The notes: generated from the letters alone by a model not told the origin. A DNA stretch of 64,000 nt from QAMX01 sp964515055 (GCA_964515055.1 CAZEUG010000001.1:139735-203734), one strand, 5' to 3'; counted from the first letter of the stretch, positions 43,473 through 53,100 are shown. Program-made: numbers and translations.

Positions 43473-46400
43473 ATGAAGCGAACAGGATATCGAATCGGGA
43501 TGCTGTGCCTGACCATATGCCTGCTGCTGCCAACCTGGATTGGCAGTCTGCCAGTCTACGCAGTATCAGAGGTTTCCGTCCAGAGCGGAACCGGCACGCG
43601 GGAGGCGTTTCGAGTGGAGGACACCTGCTCCTATCGCGCCATCGTGAACGAATCGTTCACGGCGTTTGCCTTCTATATGCCAACCTGGGAGCAGACCGAC
43701 TCCGGCGCAACGCTCTCCCTGTATGCCTGGCAGGGCAGCTATGACGCAACGCTGGCACAGACACCGCTGGCCAGCCAGTCCTTTTCCCCCTTACAGGACG
43801 GCAACTGCAATCTCGTTGAATTTGAGGAGCAGCCTGCGGGCGAGTACCTGTTTCATATTTCGAACGTCCGCTCCACCGTCGGCGTCTGGATGAACTCGTC
43901 GCCGGTTCAATCCAAGGGCTTTCTGTATGTCAACGGCGTTGAGCAGCGCGGCGAACCGGATCTCTGGCTCCGCCTGACCCGGCCCGCATCGGAGCCGTTC
44001 GGCGTCTGCCAGCCCACCGGTAAGTTCTATGAGCGACTTTCCCCCTATACCGGCGTGGCGGAAGCCAGAACGATATCGGCTCTCCAGTCGCCTCTGGGGA
44101 TGCGCCTGCACCCGGCAATAGATTTCACCGGCGTCCGCTTCATGCTCGCCACCTACACGCACCCGGATTTGAAGGTCAACCTGTCGGTCTACCGCTGGGC
44201 GGGTACCTATGCAGAAACGGTTGCGGGTGAACCGTTGGTCAGTGAACGCATCCTGCTCGTGGACAATGCCATGCAGGGCATCCACTTTGACCCGCTGCCC
44301 GCCGGAGAGTACCTGTTCCTGCTCGATGAATTCTCGAAGGATCCGGCCATGTACGCCTATGACGATGTTGACGAGTGTCACGGTGTCATCTACCAAAACG
44401 GCTATCCGTCCGACTCCGACGTCCTGTATCCGCTGATGGAGCTCGAATTCTATGGGGAGGAAACGCCGTACTACCTGCCGTGTACCGAGGTGCCTGGGGA
44501 GCTGACAGAGTCGGTCGAGGCCACAACACCCTATGAAATCCCGGAGGACAGCCTGATCAACACCCATCCGGTTATGCCGGACACCTGGGTGTTCACCGAT
44601 GGACTGGGGCGCGTCTCGCTGACCAACGCCGAAGTGGGCGACCCAAAACCGGACAAAACACTCGCCATGTTTTACTGGACATGGCATATCGACAACCTGA
44701 CGGCCGAAATTCCCAACAATCTGCAGGCGCTGTCGGAGGCGAACCCCGAAGCCATGCAGGACTGGGACAATGAGCTGTGGCAAAATCTCACCAATACCTA
44801 TTTCTGGAACGAACCGATCTACGGCTATTATCTCGGAAACGATGCCTGGGTTCTTCGCAAGCAGGCAGAGCTCCTCACCAATGCCGGTGTGGATGTGATT
44901 TTCACTGACAACACCAACGGGACAACGACCTGGCGAACGGCCTATACGGCGCTGATGGACACCTGGACGGACGCGATGAATGACGGCGTGAAGACGCCGA
45001 AGGTTTCATTTATTCTGCCGTTTTTCAACGGGGATGACACGAATCAACAGCTCCAATCGCTGTTCAATGATGTTTACCGAACCGGGACACATCAGAATCT
45101 CTGGTTCTACTGGGACGGCAAACCGATGCTGATGGCGATGAAAAGCGCAGTCAGCAATCCGATGTCTAAGACCGAAAGCAGCATCACCAATTTCTTCACA
45201 TTCCGCACGCCGCAGCCCGGCTATGTGACACCGCGCACCGCGATTTCCAGCTGGGGCTGGCTGTCCATGTATCCACAGGCGCTCTACTATTGCAATAACG
45301 CAGCGCGCAAAGCGGGCAGCGTCGAACAGATGACCGTCGGCATCGCTATGAACCACAACTATGTGACCCACAAGCTGGCCAGCATGAATGGCGACCATAT
45401 CGCCGGACGCTCCTACACCTCCACTGATCCGGAACGCTATCAGCGAGAGGGTGCCGAGGCGAGCAAATGGGGCTACAACTTCGCGGAACAGTGGAACTAT
45501 GCGCTGGAGGTCGATCCGAGTGTCGTCTTTGTGACCGGCTGGAACGAGTTCCGCGTCGGCCGCTATGAGCTGTGGCCGTCCGAATCGGACGGCACCGAAA
45601 ACGCCTTTCCGGATCAGTTCAATGATGAATTCTCACGCGATATTGAGCCGACACGCGGCGCATTGCAGGATCACTACTACTATCAGCTCGTCAATTTTGC
45701 AAGGCAGTACAAGGGTGTTCGCGCCATTCCAACGCCGAGCGCCAACCAGACGATTGATCTGAACGGCGGGTATGAGCAGTGGAAGACCGTCGCACCCTAT
45801 TACGGCGCATACATCGGCAATACCGATGACCGCGATGCAGACGGCTATGGCGACCTCCATTACACGGAAACCTCCGGCCGAAACGATATCATCGGCGCAC
45901 AGGTTGCACGGGATGCGGAATTTCTGTACTTCCTTGTCGAGTGTGCAGAGGAAATCACGCCGTACACCGACCCGCTCTGGATGAACCTGTATCTCGATAC
46001 CGACCCGGACAATCAGGGCTGGAATACCTTCGAGTATGTCCTGAACAAAACACCGGCCTCTGCCGAGACAATGGTTCTGGAACGGTTCACCGCAGACAAC
46101 GACTACAGCCGGACAGAGGTGGTGACCGAAGTCGATTATGTACAGGATGGCCGTTACCTGACGGTGAAGATTCCGAAGTCGGCTGTGCAGCTGACGGGCG
46201 ATGACTACACCGTCAACTTCGCCTGGACCGATCATGTGCATGATGTGGAAAATGATGCGGTTTACTCCGGCGATATCCTCGACTTCTACGTTTCCGGCGA
46301 TGCCGCACCCGGCGGCCGATTCAAATACAGCTACATCTCCACCGCTGAAAACGCCCACGCAGACGCTGCTCCGACCCATGCAGACAGTGACAGCCCGACC

Positions 46401-46511
46401 GGATGGATTCTCCTGTCAGTCGGACTGGTGGTGCTGATTGGAGCGGCCACAGCCGTTTTTCTGCTGCGAAAGAGAAAAAAACAGGAATCCGCATTGGCAG
46501 CATCGCTCTGA
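43473..46511 (+). CDS. surface-anchored modular glycoside-hydrolase-like protein
   Basis: 1012-residue exported protein. A signal peptide covers about residues 1-32. Two tandem copies of a beta-domain follow (about 40-175 and 210-350), recognisable by paired YAWQGSYDATLAQTPL / YRWAGTYAETVAGEPL and AGEYLFHI / AGEYLFLL. Residues about 400-770 form a catalytic-like region (KTLAMFYWTWHID, PIYGYYLGND, MLMAMK, FVTGWNEFR) reminiscent of GH71/GH99-like proteins. Then comes a CBM9/DOMON-like domain (about 800-960) and a C-terminal membrane helix with a basic tail (LLRKRKKQ). It is probably cell-wall exposed and acts on glycans. The family assignment of the central region is tentative. Confidence 0.85.
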   Translation: MKRTGYRIGMLCLTICLLLPTWIGSLPVYAVSEVSVQSGTGTREAFRVEDTCSYRAIVNESFTAFAFYMPTWEQTDSGATLSLYAWQGSYDATLAQTPLASQSFSPLQDGNCNLVEFEEQPAGEYLFHISNVRSTVGVWMNSSPVQSKGFLYVNGVEQRGEPDLWLRLTRPASEPFGVCQPTGKFYERLSPYTGVAEARTISALQSPLGMRLHPAIDFTGVRFMLATYTHPDLKVNLSVYRWAGTYAETVAGEPLVSERILLVDNAMQGIHFDPLPAGEYLFLLDEFSKDPAMYAYDDVDECHGVIYQNGYPSDSDVLYPLMELEFYGEETPYYLPCTEVPGELTESVEATTPYEIPEDSLINTHPVMPDTWVFTDGLGRVSLTNAEVGDPKPDKTLAMFYWTWHIDNLTAEIPNNLQALSEANPEAMQDWDNELWQNLTNTYFWNEPIYGYYLGNDAWVLRKQAELLTNAGVDVIFTDNTNGTTTWRTAYTALMDTWTDAMNDGVKTPKVSFILPFFNGDDTNQQLQSLFNDVYRTGTHQNLWFYWDGKPMLMAMKSAVSNPMSKTESSITNFFTFRTPQPGYVTPRTAISSWGWLSMYPQALYYCNNAARKAGSVEQMTVGIAMNHNYVTHKLASMNGDHIAGRSYTSTDPERYQREGAEASKWGYNFAEQWNYALEVDPSVVFVTGWNEFRVGRYELWPSESDGTENAFPDQFNDEFSRDIEPTRGALQDHYYYQLVNFARQYKGVRAIPTPSANQTIDLNGGYEQWKTVAPYYGAYIGNTDDRDADGYGDLHYTETSGRNDIIGAQVARDAEFLYFLVECAEEITPYTDPLWMNLYLDTDPDNQGWNTFEYVLNKTPASAETMVLERFTADNDYSRTEVVTEVDYVQDGRYLTVKIPKSAVQLTGDDYTVNFAWTDHVHDVENDAVYSGDILDFYVSGDAAPGGRFKYSYISTAENAHADAAPTHADSDSPTGWILLSVGLVVLIGAATAVFLLRKRKKQESALAASL

Positions 46512-46533
46512 AATAACGGAAAACGGGATTCCC

Positions 46534-46562
46534 TTGCAATATCCGCGCAAATATGGTATACT
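46534..46562 (+). promoter_or_regulatory. promoter of the second Gfo/Idh/MocA gene
   Basis: TTGCAA (46534-46539), 17 bases, TATACT (46557-46562), about 71 bases upstream of the start codon. Confidence 0.6.
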
Positions 46563-46632
46563 ATATGAGACAATGTCCCTGTGAGCGAAACCGGTTGAAA
46601 AACCGAACCATATAGAAAAAGGAGATCAGATT

Positions 46633-47763
46633 ATGATCAAAGTAGGAATTGTCGGCGGCCGTGCCAAATCGACCATGGCAGGCTTTCGCGCTCTGGATAA
46701 CGTCGAAGTCACGGCAGTTTGCGACCTGAACGAAACCTGCATGAATCAGATCGCGGATGAATTCAACATCCCGCATCGCTATCGCGTGTTCGAAGATATG
46801 CTGGAATCGGATATTGACGCGGTGGTGCTGGCCTCGCCCATGCAGTGCCATGTGCCGCAGGCGGTTGCAGCCATGGAAGCCGGAAAGCACGTTATGAGCG
46901 AGGTGACGGCCGGCGTCACCATGGATGAGCTCTGGTGGCTGATTGAAACCAAGGAAAAATACGGCAAGATTTACATGATGGCCGAGAACTATATTTACAC
47001 GCCGGAGGTGCAGCTTGTCAAAAATCTGCGCAAAGCCGGTAAATTCGGCACACCGTTCTATGCCGAAGGCGAATATCTGCATGATGTCACCGACCTGACC
47101 ATGTATTCCAACGGCAAACGCTCCTGGCGCACCTACTGGCAGCTGGGCAAACGCGGTGCCTTCTATCCGACCCACTCGCTGGGGCCGGTGATGGAGTGGT
47201 TCTCCGGTGACCGCGTAAAGGAGATTTCCTGCTTCGGCACCGGCGGCGAATTCTGGCGCCCGGATCTGAAACAGGACGAACTGACCGTCACCATGTGCCG
47301 CATGGAGAGCGGTGCCCTCGCCAAGATTACCGTCGCCTGCAAAGCGCCGCGCCCGCACAATATGCACGCAACGCTCCTTCAGGGGACAAAGGGCTGCTAC
47401 GAATCGCCACGTGGCCTCGGCGACGATCATAAGATCTGGCTGGAGGATGACCCGATCGACGACGGCAAGGAGCGCAAATGGCGTCCGCTGCACGATTTCG
47501 ATGAATACCTGCCGGAACGGTACCGCAACCCACCGGAAGCGGCCAAAAACGCCAGACACCACGGCGGCGACTTCTATGTCGTCAAGGACTTTGTCGATGC
47601 CATCGTTTCGGGCGAAGAACCGGATGTCAACGTCTACCGCGCCTGCGAATGGACGGCGGTTGGCCTGCTGAGCGAGCTGTCGGTTGTTAATCGCGGTCGC
47701 GTGATGGATATGCCGAACTTCCGGAAGAATATGCCGAACTCGGAGAAAAAGATTACACTGTAA
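46633..47763 (+). CDS. Gfo/Idh/MocA family oxidoreductase
   Basis: 376-residue NAD(P)-dependent oxidoreductase. The Rossmann start IKVGIVGGRAKSTMAGF is atypical for GxGxxG. The family motif near residue 95 is altered: GKHVMSEVTAGVTM lacks the usual EKP lysine-proline. The second domain ends with the conserved KDFVDAIVSGEEPDVNVYRACEW. Only weakly similar to the Gfo/Idh protein at 3247-4236, so they are not recent duplicates. AAAAGGAG precedes the ATG. Some family members act as glycosidases (GH109) or sugar dehydrogenases; no specific role can be fixed here. Confidence 0.87.
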   Translation: MIKVGIVGGRAKSTMAGFRALDNVEVTAVCDLNETCMNQIADEFNIPHRYRVFEDMLESDIDAVVLASPMQCHVPQAVAAMEAGKHVMSEVTAGVTMDELWWLIETKEKYGKIYMMAENYIYTPEVQLVKNLRKAGKFGTPFYAEGEYLHDVTDLTMYSNGKRSWRTYWQLGKRGAFYPTHSLGPVMEWFSGDRVKEISCFGTGGEFWRPDLKQDELTVTMCRMESGALAKITVACKAPRPHNMHATLLQGTKGCYESPRGLGDDHKIWLEDDPIDDGKERKWRPLHDFDEYLPERYRNPPEAAKNARHHGGDFYVVKDFVDAIVSGEEPDVNVYRACEWTAVGLLSELSVVNRGRVMDMPNFRKNMPNSEKKITL

Positions 47764-47776
47764 CCCATACATCAAA

Positions 47777-47819
47777 AAACGCCATGAACCGCCCCTGATG
47801 GGGATGGTTCATGGCGTTT
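47777..47819. terminator. bidirectional terminator between convergent genes
   Basis: Perfect 14-base-pair outer stem (47777-47790 and 47806-47819) with an inner CCCC/GGGG pairing. T-tracts lie on both sides (AAAAAAC on the left gives Ts on the minus strand). It ends the Gfo/Idh gene and the convergent SLH gene. Confidence 0.88.
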
Positions 47820-47835
47820 CTGTTTGGTTATGCAA

Positions 47836-49590
47836 TTATTTGACCATCCGGTAAATGCGTTCCATCGTCAGATAGGCCTGTTCACGCGTATAGGAGCCGA
47901 GCGGGTCAAAACGATTGCCGCCCGTTCCGTTCATGATGCCGACAGTGCCGACAAACGAAACATAGGTTTTTGCCCAGCTCGCAATCGAAGCGTCATCAGC
48001 AAACACAACGTCCGCTCCGGAACGGCTGATTCCGGCAAGCGTTGCCGTTACAGTCAGCATTTTGGCGGCTTCTACCCGCGTCACAGCACCGTCCGGCCGG
48101 AATGTGCCGTCCGGATAGCCGGATATGATGCCCAGCGCGTAGGCTGCCAGAACACACCGGTCAGACGTGTCCGGGAAGGGATACGCCAAAAGGACATCGT
48201 CGAGCGAACGCCCCGTTTCAGATGCGATCAGCTCTTCCAGCGTACAGCCCCTGAGCTGCGTGAGCAGCGTAACAGAGAGACGCGCCAGCTCTGAACGCGT
48301 GGCATTGGAACGGTAGGAGCAGCAGAACGCGTCCGGCAGGAGCCCGTGATCATAGGCCGCAGCTACTTCGTCAGCAGCCCAGCTGTCTGGCACATCTCCG
48401 GCCGCATCGGCGGGACGCCCGGACAAAGAGACATAGCCATAAACGCCGTTCACCTGGACGCGGCCAAGCTCTTCGGAAAACGCATAGGCCGCCTGATATG
48501 GCTGCTGATTCAGAATTGAGCCGGTCTTGTCGATGTAGTGAACGCCGTCCGCCGTGGATACCACCGCTACTCCGCAGGAAAACGGCTCCGCATTCCGGAA
48601 AGATGGCGGAATCGCCACTGTGCCGTCCGGCAGACAGTAGCCAAATGCTGTTCCATCGTTGAAAGGGAACAGCCCTTCGCCGTAGACGCCAATGCTGCCG
48701 ACGTCGAAGCGGTACAGCTTGCCGTTTTGATCGGACGCATATTCGCGCCCTTCGATGGACAGCGTGGCATACGGCCCGGAAAAGACCGTGAACACGTCGT
48801 TGCGATAGCGATACCAGAGGTCGGAAATCACAGGTGCGACAACCTGAGAACCGTCGAGGCGATCAATACCCCAGAGCCCGGCGGAGCGGGAGTGATAAAC
48901 GACCAGACCGTTTTCCACCGAGAGAATCATGCCCCAGTCGCTGTCCCAGAACACGTTGCCGTCGCTGTCAATGACCATATCGGGCATGGCATTCGGATCC
49001 AGAGCGTCCGCAAGGGCGGCCAGACCGTCCGGCAGGTCGAACGAACCGTCGGCAGACGCCGAAACGATGGCATAGCCACCGCGAAACGGCGAGCCACTCT
49101 GCGTGGTGCAAACCGTGCGAAGTGCCCCTGAACGAAGCGAGGTCAAAACCGCAGACTGCCGACTGCCGGAAACGGCGAGAAATGTCCCGTCGGAAAGCCC
49201 GGACAGATAGGAACGCGTCTCATAAGTATAAGCGTCGTGTGTGCCGATGGTATGTAGAACCGTGCCCTGCCGATCAATCAAATGCCAGGTCTGTACGTTC
49301 GGCTCCTGTGTGCTCGAACCGGCAGCAACAGTTGCAACAGCCGCCAACCCCTCACTGAAATCCATGGCGAGATCCCATTGACAGGGAATGACCAGCTGCC
49401 CGTCCGCGTTCAGATAGCCCCACTTTTTGCCGTCAAACACCCGCGCCAGCCCGTCGTGAAAATCACCGGCATCGGCCCAGACCGGATCGATGCAGAATGT
49501 GATTCCAACAGTAGACGCAGCAGAGATGGCTGGCAGACAGGATGCCAGCAGACACAGAACCAGAACGAAAGAAATCACTCGTTTTCGCAT
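47836..49590 (-). CDS. secreted WG-repeat and SLH-domain surface protein
   Basis: 584 residues with a signal peptide (MRKRVISFVLVLCLLAS..., cleavage near 28). Several WG-type repeats follow (KKWGYLNADGQLVIPC, then weaker copies such as FGYCLPDGTVAIPP and YGYVSLSGRP). The last 180 residues hold S-layer homology motifs (AAYDHGLLPD, ALGIISGYPDGTFRPDGAVTRVEAAKML, split as AYALGIISGYPDG and VTRVEAAK; VGIMNGTGGNRFDP, REQAYLTMER), which anchor proteins to cell-wall pyruvylated polymers. Start at 49590 follows GGAGG; an in-frame ATG at 49602 is slightly upstream. Function unknown; WG repeats are probably binding modules. Confidence 0.86.
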   Translation of the reverse strand: MRKRVISFVLVLCLLASCLPAISAASTVGITFCIDPVWADAGDFHDGLARVFDGKKWGYLNADGQLVIPCQWDLAMDFSEGLAAVATVAAGSSTQEPNVQTWHLIDRQGTVLHTIGTHDAYTYETRSYLSGLSDGTFLAVSGSRQSAVLTSLRSGALRTVCTTQSGSPFRGGYAIVSASADGSFDLPDGLAALADALDPNAMPDMVIDSDGNVFWDSDWGMILSVENGLVVYHSRSAGLWGIDRLDGSQVVAPVISDLWYRYRNDVFTVFSGPYATLSIEGREYASDQNGKLYRFDVGSIGVYGEGLFPFNDGTAFGYCLPDGTVAIPPSFRNAEPFSCGVAVVSTADGVHYIDKTGSILNQQPYQAAYAFSEELGRVQVNGVYGYVSLSGRPADAAGDVPDSWAADEVAAAYDHGLLPDAFCCSYRSNATRSELARLSVTLLTQLRGCTLEELIASETGRSLDDVLLAYPFPDTSDRCVLAAYALGIISGYPDGTFRPDGAVTRVEAAKMLTVTATLAGISRSGADVVFADDASIASWAKTYVSFVGTVGIMNGTGGNRFDPLGSYTREQAYLTMERIYRMVK

Positions 49591-49614
49591 GAGTACCTCC
49601 ATCCATTCAAATCA

Positions 49615-50727
49615 TCAGGTCTGGAACGGCTCCAACGGGATATGCGGGAACGAAGCACGCCCCAACGTATCGGAAAACTCAACGGCGGGCGTGACGGTGC
49701 AATCCTTCATATCCACGGGGAACGACAGGTGAAGCGCCGTCCGCGGGAAACAGAGCAACAGCTCCTTATGTTCGGCGGATTCGTTACAGATGAGCATTCC
49801 ACCATACACGCGAACCAGTGCAATGACCAGCTTCACGCTGGCAATGTAGGCCGGCGGGAAGGTCGCCAGACGAGTTTTCGTGAGGGTACTCAATGCATCC
49901 AAACCAGTCGGGAACGTGCAGAACGATGATGGCATTTCGAAACGGAGGTAGAGATGGGATTGCGACATCCCATCGGAAACGACGATGGGTGACGGCCTGT
50001 CACCGGAGCGGGCGGCACGGTGGTGATAGATCAGCGCGTCGAGGACGTTGTAGACCATGGCGAGAAAATGATCCGGATGGCCAAACAGAAGCGAGGCTTC
50101 ATTCTCCGGTGAGATCGTGAAGGAAAGCGACAGCCCGGCGTTCTGCAAGGTGTCACCGAGCTGACCTGCGACAAAAGACAGCAGTGTCTGTAACGGGAAG
50201 ACAACGGCATCACCGGGCGTGTGGTCATCCGGGTGATGCATGGCGCGCCCTAAATGGTTTCCGATCAGCTTATAAAGCATGGCCACATAGTTCTGCATTT
50301 TGCCGCCAGTGCCATCCTGCAGAACGTCTTCAAAGTGATCCGACAGCAGAGAAATGGAAGATACAATGAGCTGGAGCCAGCTTAAATCGGTGGAATCGGT
50401 GCCCTTCGGCAGATCGTCGTCCTCGGAATCTTCATCTTCACGGAACAGCAAAAGCGACCGATCCTCGGGCAGTTCGCTCAGCTCCAGACAATACCAGCGG
50501 TCATTCATCAGAAGGGAAAAGGTTCGCCGTGTAGCATTGGAGCGCTCCGTCAATTCCAGATCGGCTCCGGACAGAAGGTGGATGAGTGTCAGGCCGCAGG
50601 GATCCTTTTGAAGAATCTGGCGTGCAGCGTCATTTGACAAAACGGCAATACCGTTGTCAAATAAAATGATTCCATCGGGCAGCGTTTCAAAAAGCTGTGA
50701 CAGCAATGGGTCGTCGGGATGAATCAA
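49615..50727 (-). CDS. degenerate histidine-kinase-like signalling protein with PAS domain
   Basis: 370 residues. The first 100 resemble a PAS domain (LFETLPDGIILFDNGIAV, LNDAARQIL-like). A helical bundle (about 125-185) has no H-box histidine in an HExxN/P context, and the C-terminal ATPase-like region lacks clear N, G1 and G2 boxes. It could be a phosphotransfer or scaffold protein of the Spo0B kind, or a decayed kinase; no response regulator is adjacent. Start is TTG at 50727, with AAAGGAGGG 6 bases upstream. Further upstream, ATG codons (50745 and 50772) are in frame but lie in or before the Shine-Dalgarno. An extended -10 (TGGTATACT) lies upstream. Confidence 0.72.
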   Translation of the reverse strand: MIHPDDPLLSQLFETLPDGIILFDNGIAVLSNDAARQILQKDPCGLTLIHLLSGADLELTERSNATRRTFSLLMNDRWYCLELSELPEDRSLLLFREDEDSEDDDLPKGTDSTDLSWLQLIVSSISLLSDHFEDVLQDGTGGKMQNYVAMLYKLIGNHLGRAMHHPDDHTPGDAVVFPLQTLLSFVAGQLGDTLQNAGLSLSFTISPENEASLLFGHPDHFLAMVYNVLDALIYHHRAARSGDRPSPIVVSDGMSQSHLYLRFEMPSSFCTFPTGLDALSTLTKTRLATFPPAYIASVKLVIALVRVYGGMLICNESAEHKELLLCFPRTALHLSFPVDMKDCTVTPAVEFSDTLGRASFPHIPLEPFQT

Positions 50728-50774
50728 GGCGAGCCCTCCTTTCATGATAGTGCAGAAACCTTCAACCTTCATTT

Positions 50775-50780
50775 AGTATA
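50775..50780 (-). promoter_or_regulatory. extended -10 promoter of the PAS/kinase-like gene
   Basis: On the minus strand, TG-G-TATACT (TATACT at 50780-50775) lies about 48 bases before the TTG start. The -35 is poorly matched, so promoter strength would depend on the extended -10. Confidence 0.4.
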
Positions 50781-50882
50781 CCACATTTTGATCGAAAAAA
50801 ACCATGTTGGCGCGATTTTTGTCGAAAAAAACAGGACGGATTGGATGGAACAGAGAACCGGAGAAAAAAGTCGAAAAAAAGG

Positions 50883-50912
50883 TTGACAAGTCCATGCGTT
50901 TTAGGGTATACT
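50883..50912 (+). promoter_or_regulatory. promoter of cwlD
   Basis: TTGACA (50883-50888), 18 bases, TATACT (50907-50912). About 64 bases upstream of the cwlD ATG. Confidence 0.65.
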
Positions 50913-50976
50913 GAAAGCACCGAAACGGGCATATTGACCGGAACGCCACATAAGATGGTCGGTGGAGGTGTTGCCC

Positions 50977-51696
50977 ATGACCTGCATACAACGCTGCACG
51001 GCGGTGCTGCTGCCGGTACTTGCGGCGGTCGCTTTGCTGACAGTTTGTCTGCCAGAAAACCGGACAGCGGATGCCCCCGCCACGTTGCCGCACCGGACGG
51101 TTGTGCTGGATCCGGGACATGGCGGGGCCGACGGCGGCGCAGTTGGCCGTTCCGGCACGCTGGAAAAAGCAGTCAATCTGGAGATTGCGCTGAAAACGGC
51201 GAGCTTCCTCCGACTGTTTGGTGTACCGGTCGTCCTGACGCGCACGGACGACCGCTCACTGCATTCTGCGGATGCAAAAACTCTGCGGCAGCAGAAAGCG
51301 GAAGATCTCTGCCGCCGCGCCGATCTCACCCGTGCGCAGCCCATGCCAATTTACCTGGCCATCCATCAGAATTATTTTGAAGATACCGTGACACATGGCG
51401 CGCAGACGTTTTACGGCGCGCAAAACCCGCACGGTCAGCTGTTGGCTGAGCTGCTGCAGGCCGACCTGAAAATGGCGCTGGGCGCGGAAAACAGCCGGAA
51501 AGCAGCGCCAAACCCGCACCAGAATTACCTGCTGGAGCATTTGCAATGCCCGGCTGTGATTGTCGAATGCGGCTTCCTGTCGCATCCGGACGAAGAAAAA
51601 CGTCTGAGCAATCCGGTTTACCAGAGCAAACTGGCCTGCTCCGTTGCGGTGAGCGCTCTCCGCGCGGTCAACGGGGGACTGGACGACATAACATAA
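50977..51696 (+). CDS. cwlD: N-acetylmuramoyl-L-alanine amidase (CwlD/Amidase_3 type)
   Basis: 239-residue zinc amidase. An N-terminal membrane/signal segment precedes the Amidase_3 domain. Zinc and catalytic motifs are LDPGHGGADGG (His48), the Glu-bearing LEKAVNLEIAL, AIHQNYF (His130) and VECGFLSH (Glu197). In spore-formers CwlD starts muramic-lactam formation in the spore cortex, which germination enzymes recognise. Assignment to CwlD rests on size, single domain and the spore-former context. Start ATG 50977 follows GGAGG (50963-50967). Confidence 0.87.
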   Translation: MTCIQRCTAVLLPVLAAVALLTVCLPENRTADAPATLPHRTVVLDPGHGGADGGAVGRSGTLEKAVNLEIALKTASFLRLFGVPVVLTRTDDRSLHSADAKTLRQQKAEDLCRRADLTRAQPMPIYLAIHQNYFEDTVTHGAQTFYGAQNPHGQLLAELLQADLKMALGAENSRKAAPNPHQNYLLEHLQCPAVIVECGFLSHPDEEKRLSNPVYQSKLACSVAVSALRAVNGGLDDIT

Positions 51697-51713
51697 GAAA
51701 GGTGACAAACAGA

Positions 51714-53084
51714 ATGGCACAACAACGAATGAAAACGGCATATGTGTGCGATCAATGCGGCTACGACAGCGCCAAATGGTATGGGAAGTGCCCGTCCTGC
51801 GGTTCCTGGGATACGATGAAGGAAATCAAGGTCGAACCGAATCAGCCGTTCGCCACGTCGGGCGGGCGAATGCTGCCGTCTGATACGCCGGAGCCGCTGG
51901 ATGCCCTCACGACGGCGGACGCGCTGCGCTTCCCAACCGGGTTTGCAGAGCTGGATCGTGTGCTGGGCGGTGGCGCCGTCAAGGGCTCGCTCGTCTTAAT
52001 CGGCGGTGAACCCGGCATCGGGAAATCCACGCTGATGCTGCAAATCTGCCGGGCGCTGGCGCAAACCGGAAAAGTGCTGTACACCTCCGGCGAGGAATCC
52101 AAACGTCAGATCAAGCTGCGCGCCGAACGGCTCGGCGTTCGGGATTCGAATGTGCTGGTGATGGCGGAAACGAAGCTGGAAGCCGTCCTGTCCGCGTGTG
52201 AAACGATTCAACCGGCTGTTTGCGTGGTGGATTCCATCCAGACGATTTATAAAACGACCGTGACAGCGGCACCGGGCAACATCACGCAAATCAAGGAATG
52301 CGCCATGGCATTGCTCCGAATGGCCAAGAATACGGGTACCATCGTGTTTGTTGTCGGCCATGTCAATAAGGATGGCGAAATCGCAGGCCCCAAAATTCTG
52401 GAACATATGGTTGACTGTGTGCTGTACTTCGAAGGTGAACAGCAGAATGCCTACCGGATTCTCCGCGCCGCCAAAAACCGGTTTGGCTCGACCAATGAGA
52501 TCGGCGTGTTTGAAATGAATTCGAACGGGCTGGCAGAGGTGGCGAATCCGTCAGCTGCACTCCTCTCCGGTCGCCCGGCACAGGTTCCGGGCAGCTGCAT
52601 TACGGCGGTCATGGAAGGGACACGGCCGATTCTGGCAGAGGTTCAGGCGCTCGTTTCGCCTTCCGTATTTGGCAATCCGCGCCGCATGGCATCCGGAATT
52701 GACTATAACCGCGCCGCACTGCTGCTGGCGGTACTCGAAAAAAGAGCAGGTCTGATGATCAGCAATCAGGACGCCTACATCAATGTGGTTGGCGGACTGC
52801 GCATCGATGAACCGGCAGCCGACCTGGCCACCATCCTGGCACTTGCCTCCAGCTTCCGCGACCGACCGGTACAGGCGAATACTGTTGCATTCGGCGAAGT
52901 CGGCCTGGCCGGGGAACTGCGGCGTGTCACCATGCCGGATCTTCGGCTTGCGGAAGCAGCTCGCATGAAAATCACACGCTGCATCTGCCCAAAAGCTGCG
53001 GAGGGTGCGATGCCAACCGTAGACGGCATGGAAATCATCCCTGTCCGCTCTGTCCGCGAAGCAATTGAAGCGGCTCTTTCGTAA
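51714..53084 (+). CDS. radA: DNA repair protein RadA
   Basis: 456-residue branch-migration ATPase acting in recombination repair. The N-terminal zinc finger is C4-type (CDQCGYD...CPSCGSW); Walker A GGEPGIGKST is at 97-106; Walker B reads VCVVDSIQTIY; the RadA-specific KNRFGSTNEIGVF is present; the Lon-like C-terminal domain covers about 290-456. Start ATG at 51714 has an AAAGGTG about 9 bases upstream. It follows cwlD by 17 bases. Confidence 0.96.
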   Translation: MAQQRMKTAYVCDQCGYDSAKWYGKCPSCGSWDTMKEIKVEPNQPFATSGGRMLPSDTPEPLDALTTADALRFPTGFAELDRVLGGGAVKGSLVLIGGEPGIGKSTLMLQICRALAQTGKVLYTSGEESKRQIKLRAERLGVRDSNVLVMAETKLEAVLSACETIQPAVCVVDSIQTIYKTTVTAAPGNITQIKECAMALLRMAKNTGTIVFVVGHVNKDGEIAGPKILEHMVDCVLYFEGEQQNAYRILRAAKNRFGSTNEIGVFEMNSNGLAEVANPSAALLSGRPAQVPGSCITAVMEGTRPILAEVQALVSPSVFGNPRRMASGIDYNRAALLLAVLEKRAGLMISNQDAYINVVGGLRIDEPAADLATILALASSFRDRPVQANTVAFGEVGLAGELRRVTMPDLRLAEAARMKITRCICPKAAEGAMPTVDGMEIIPVRSVREAIEAALS

Positions 53085-53100
53085 AAAAACAGGTAGAACG

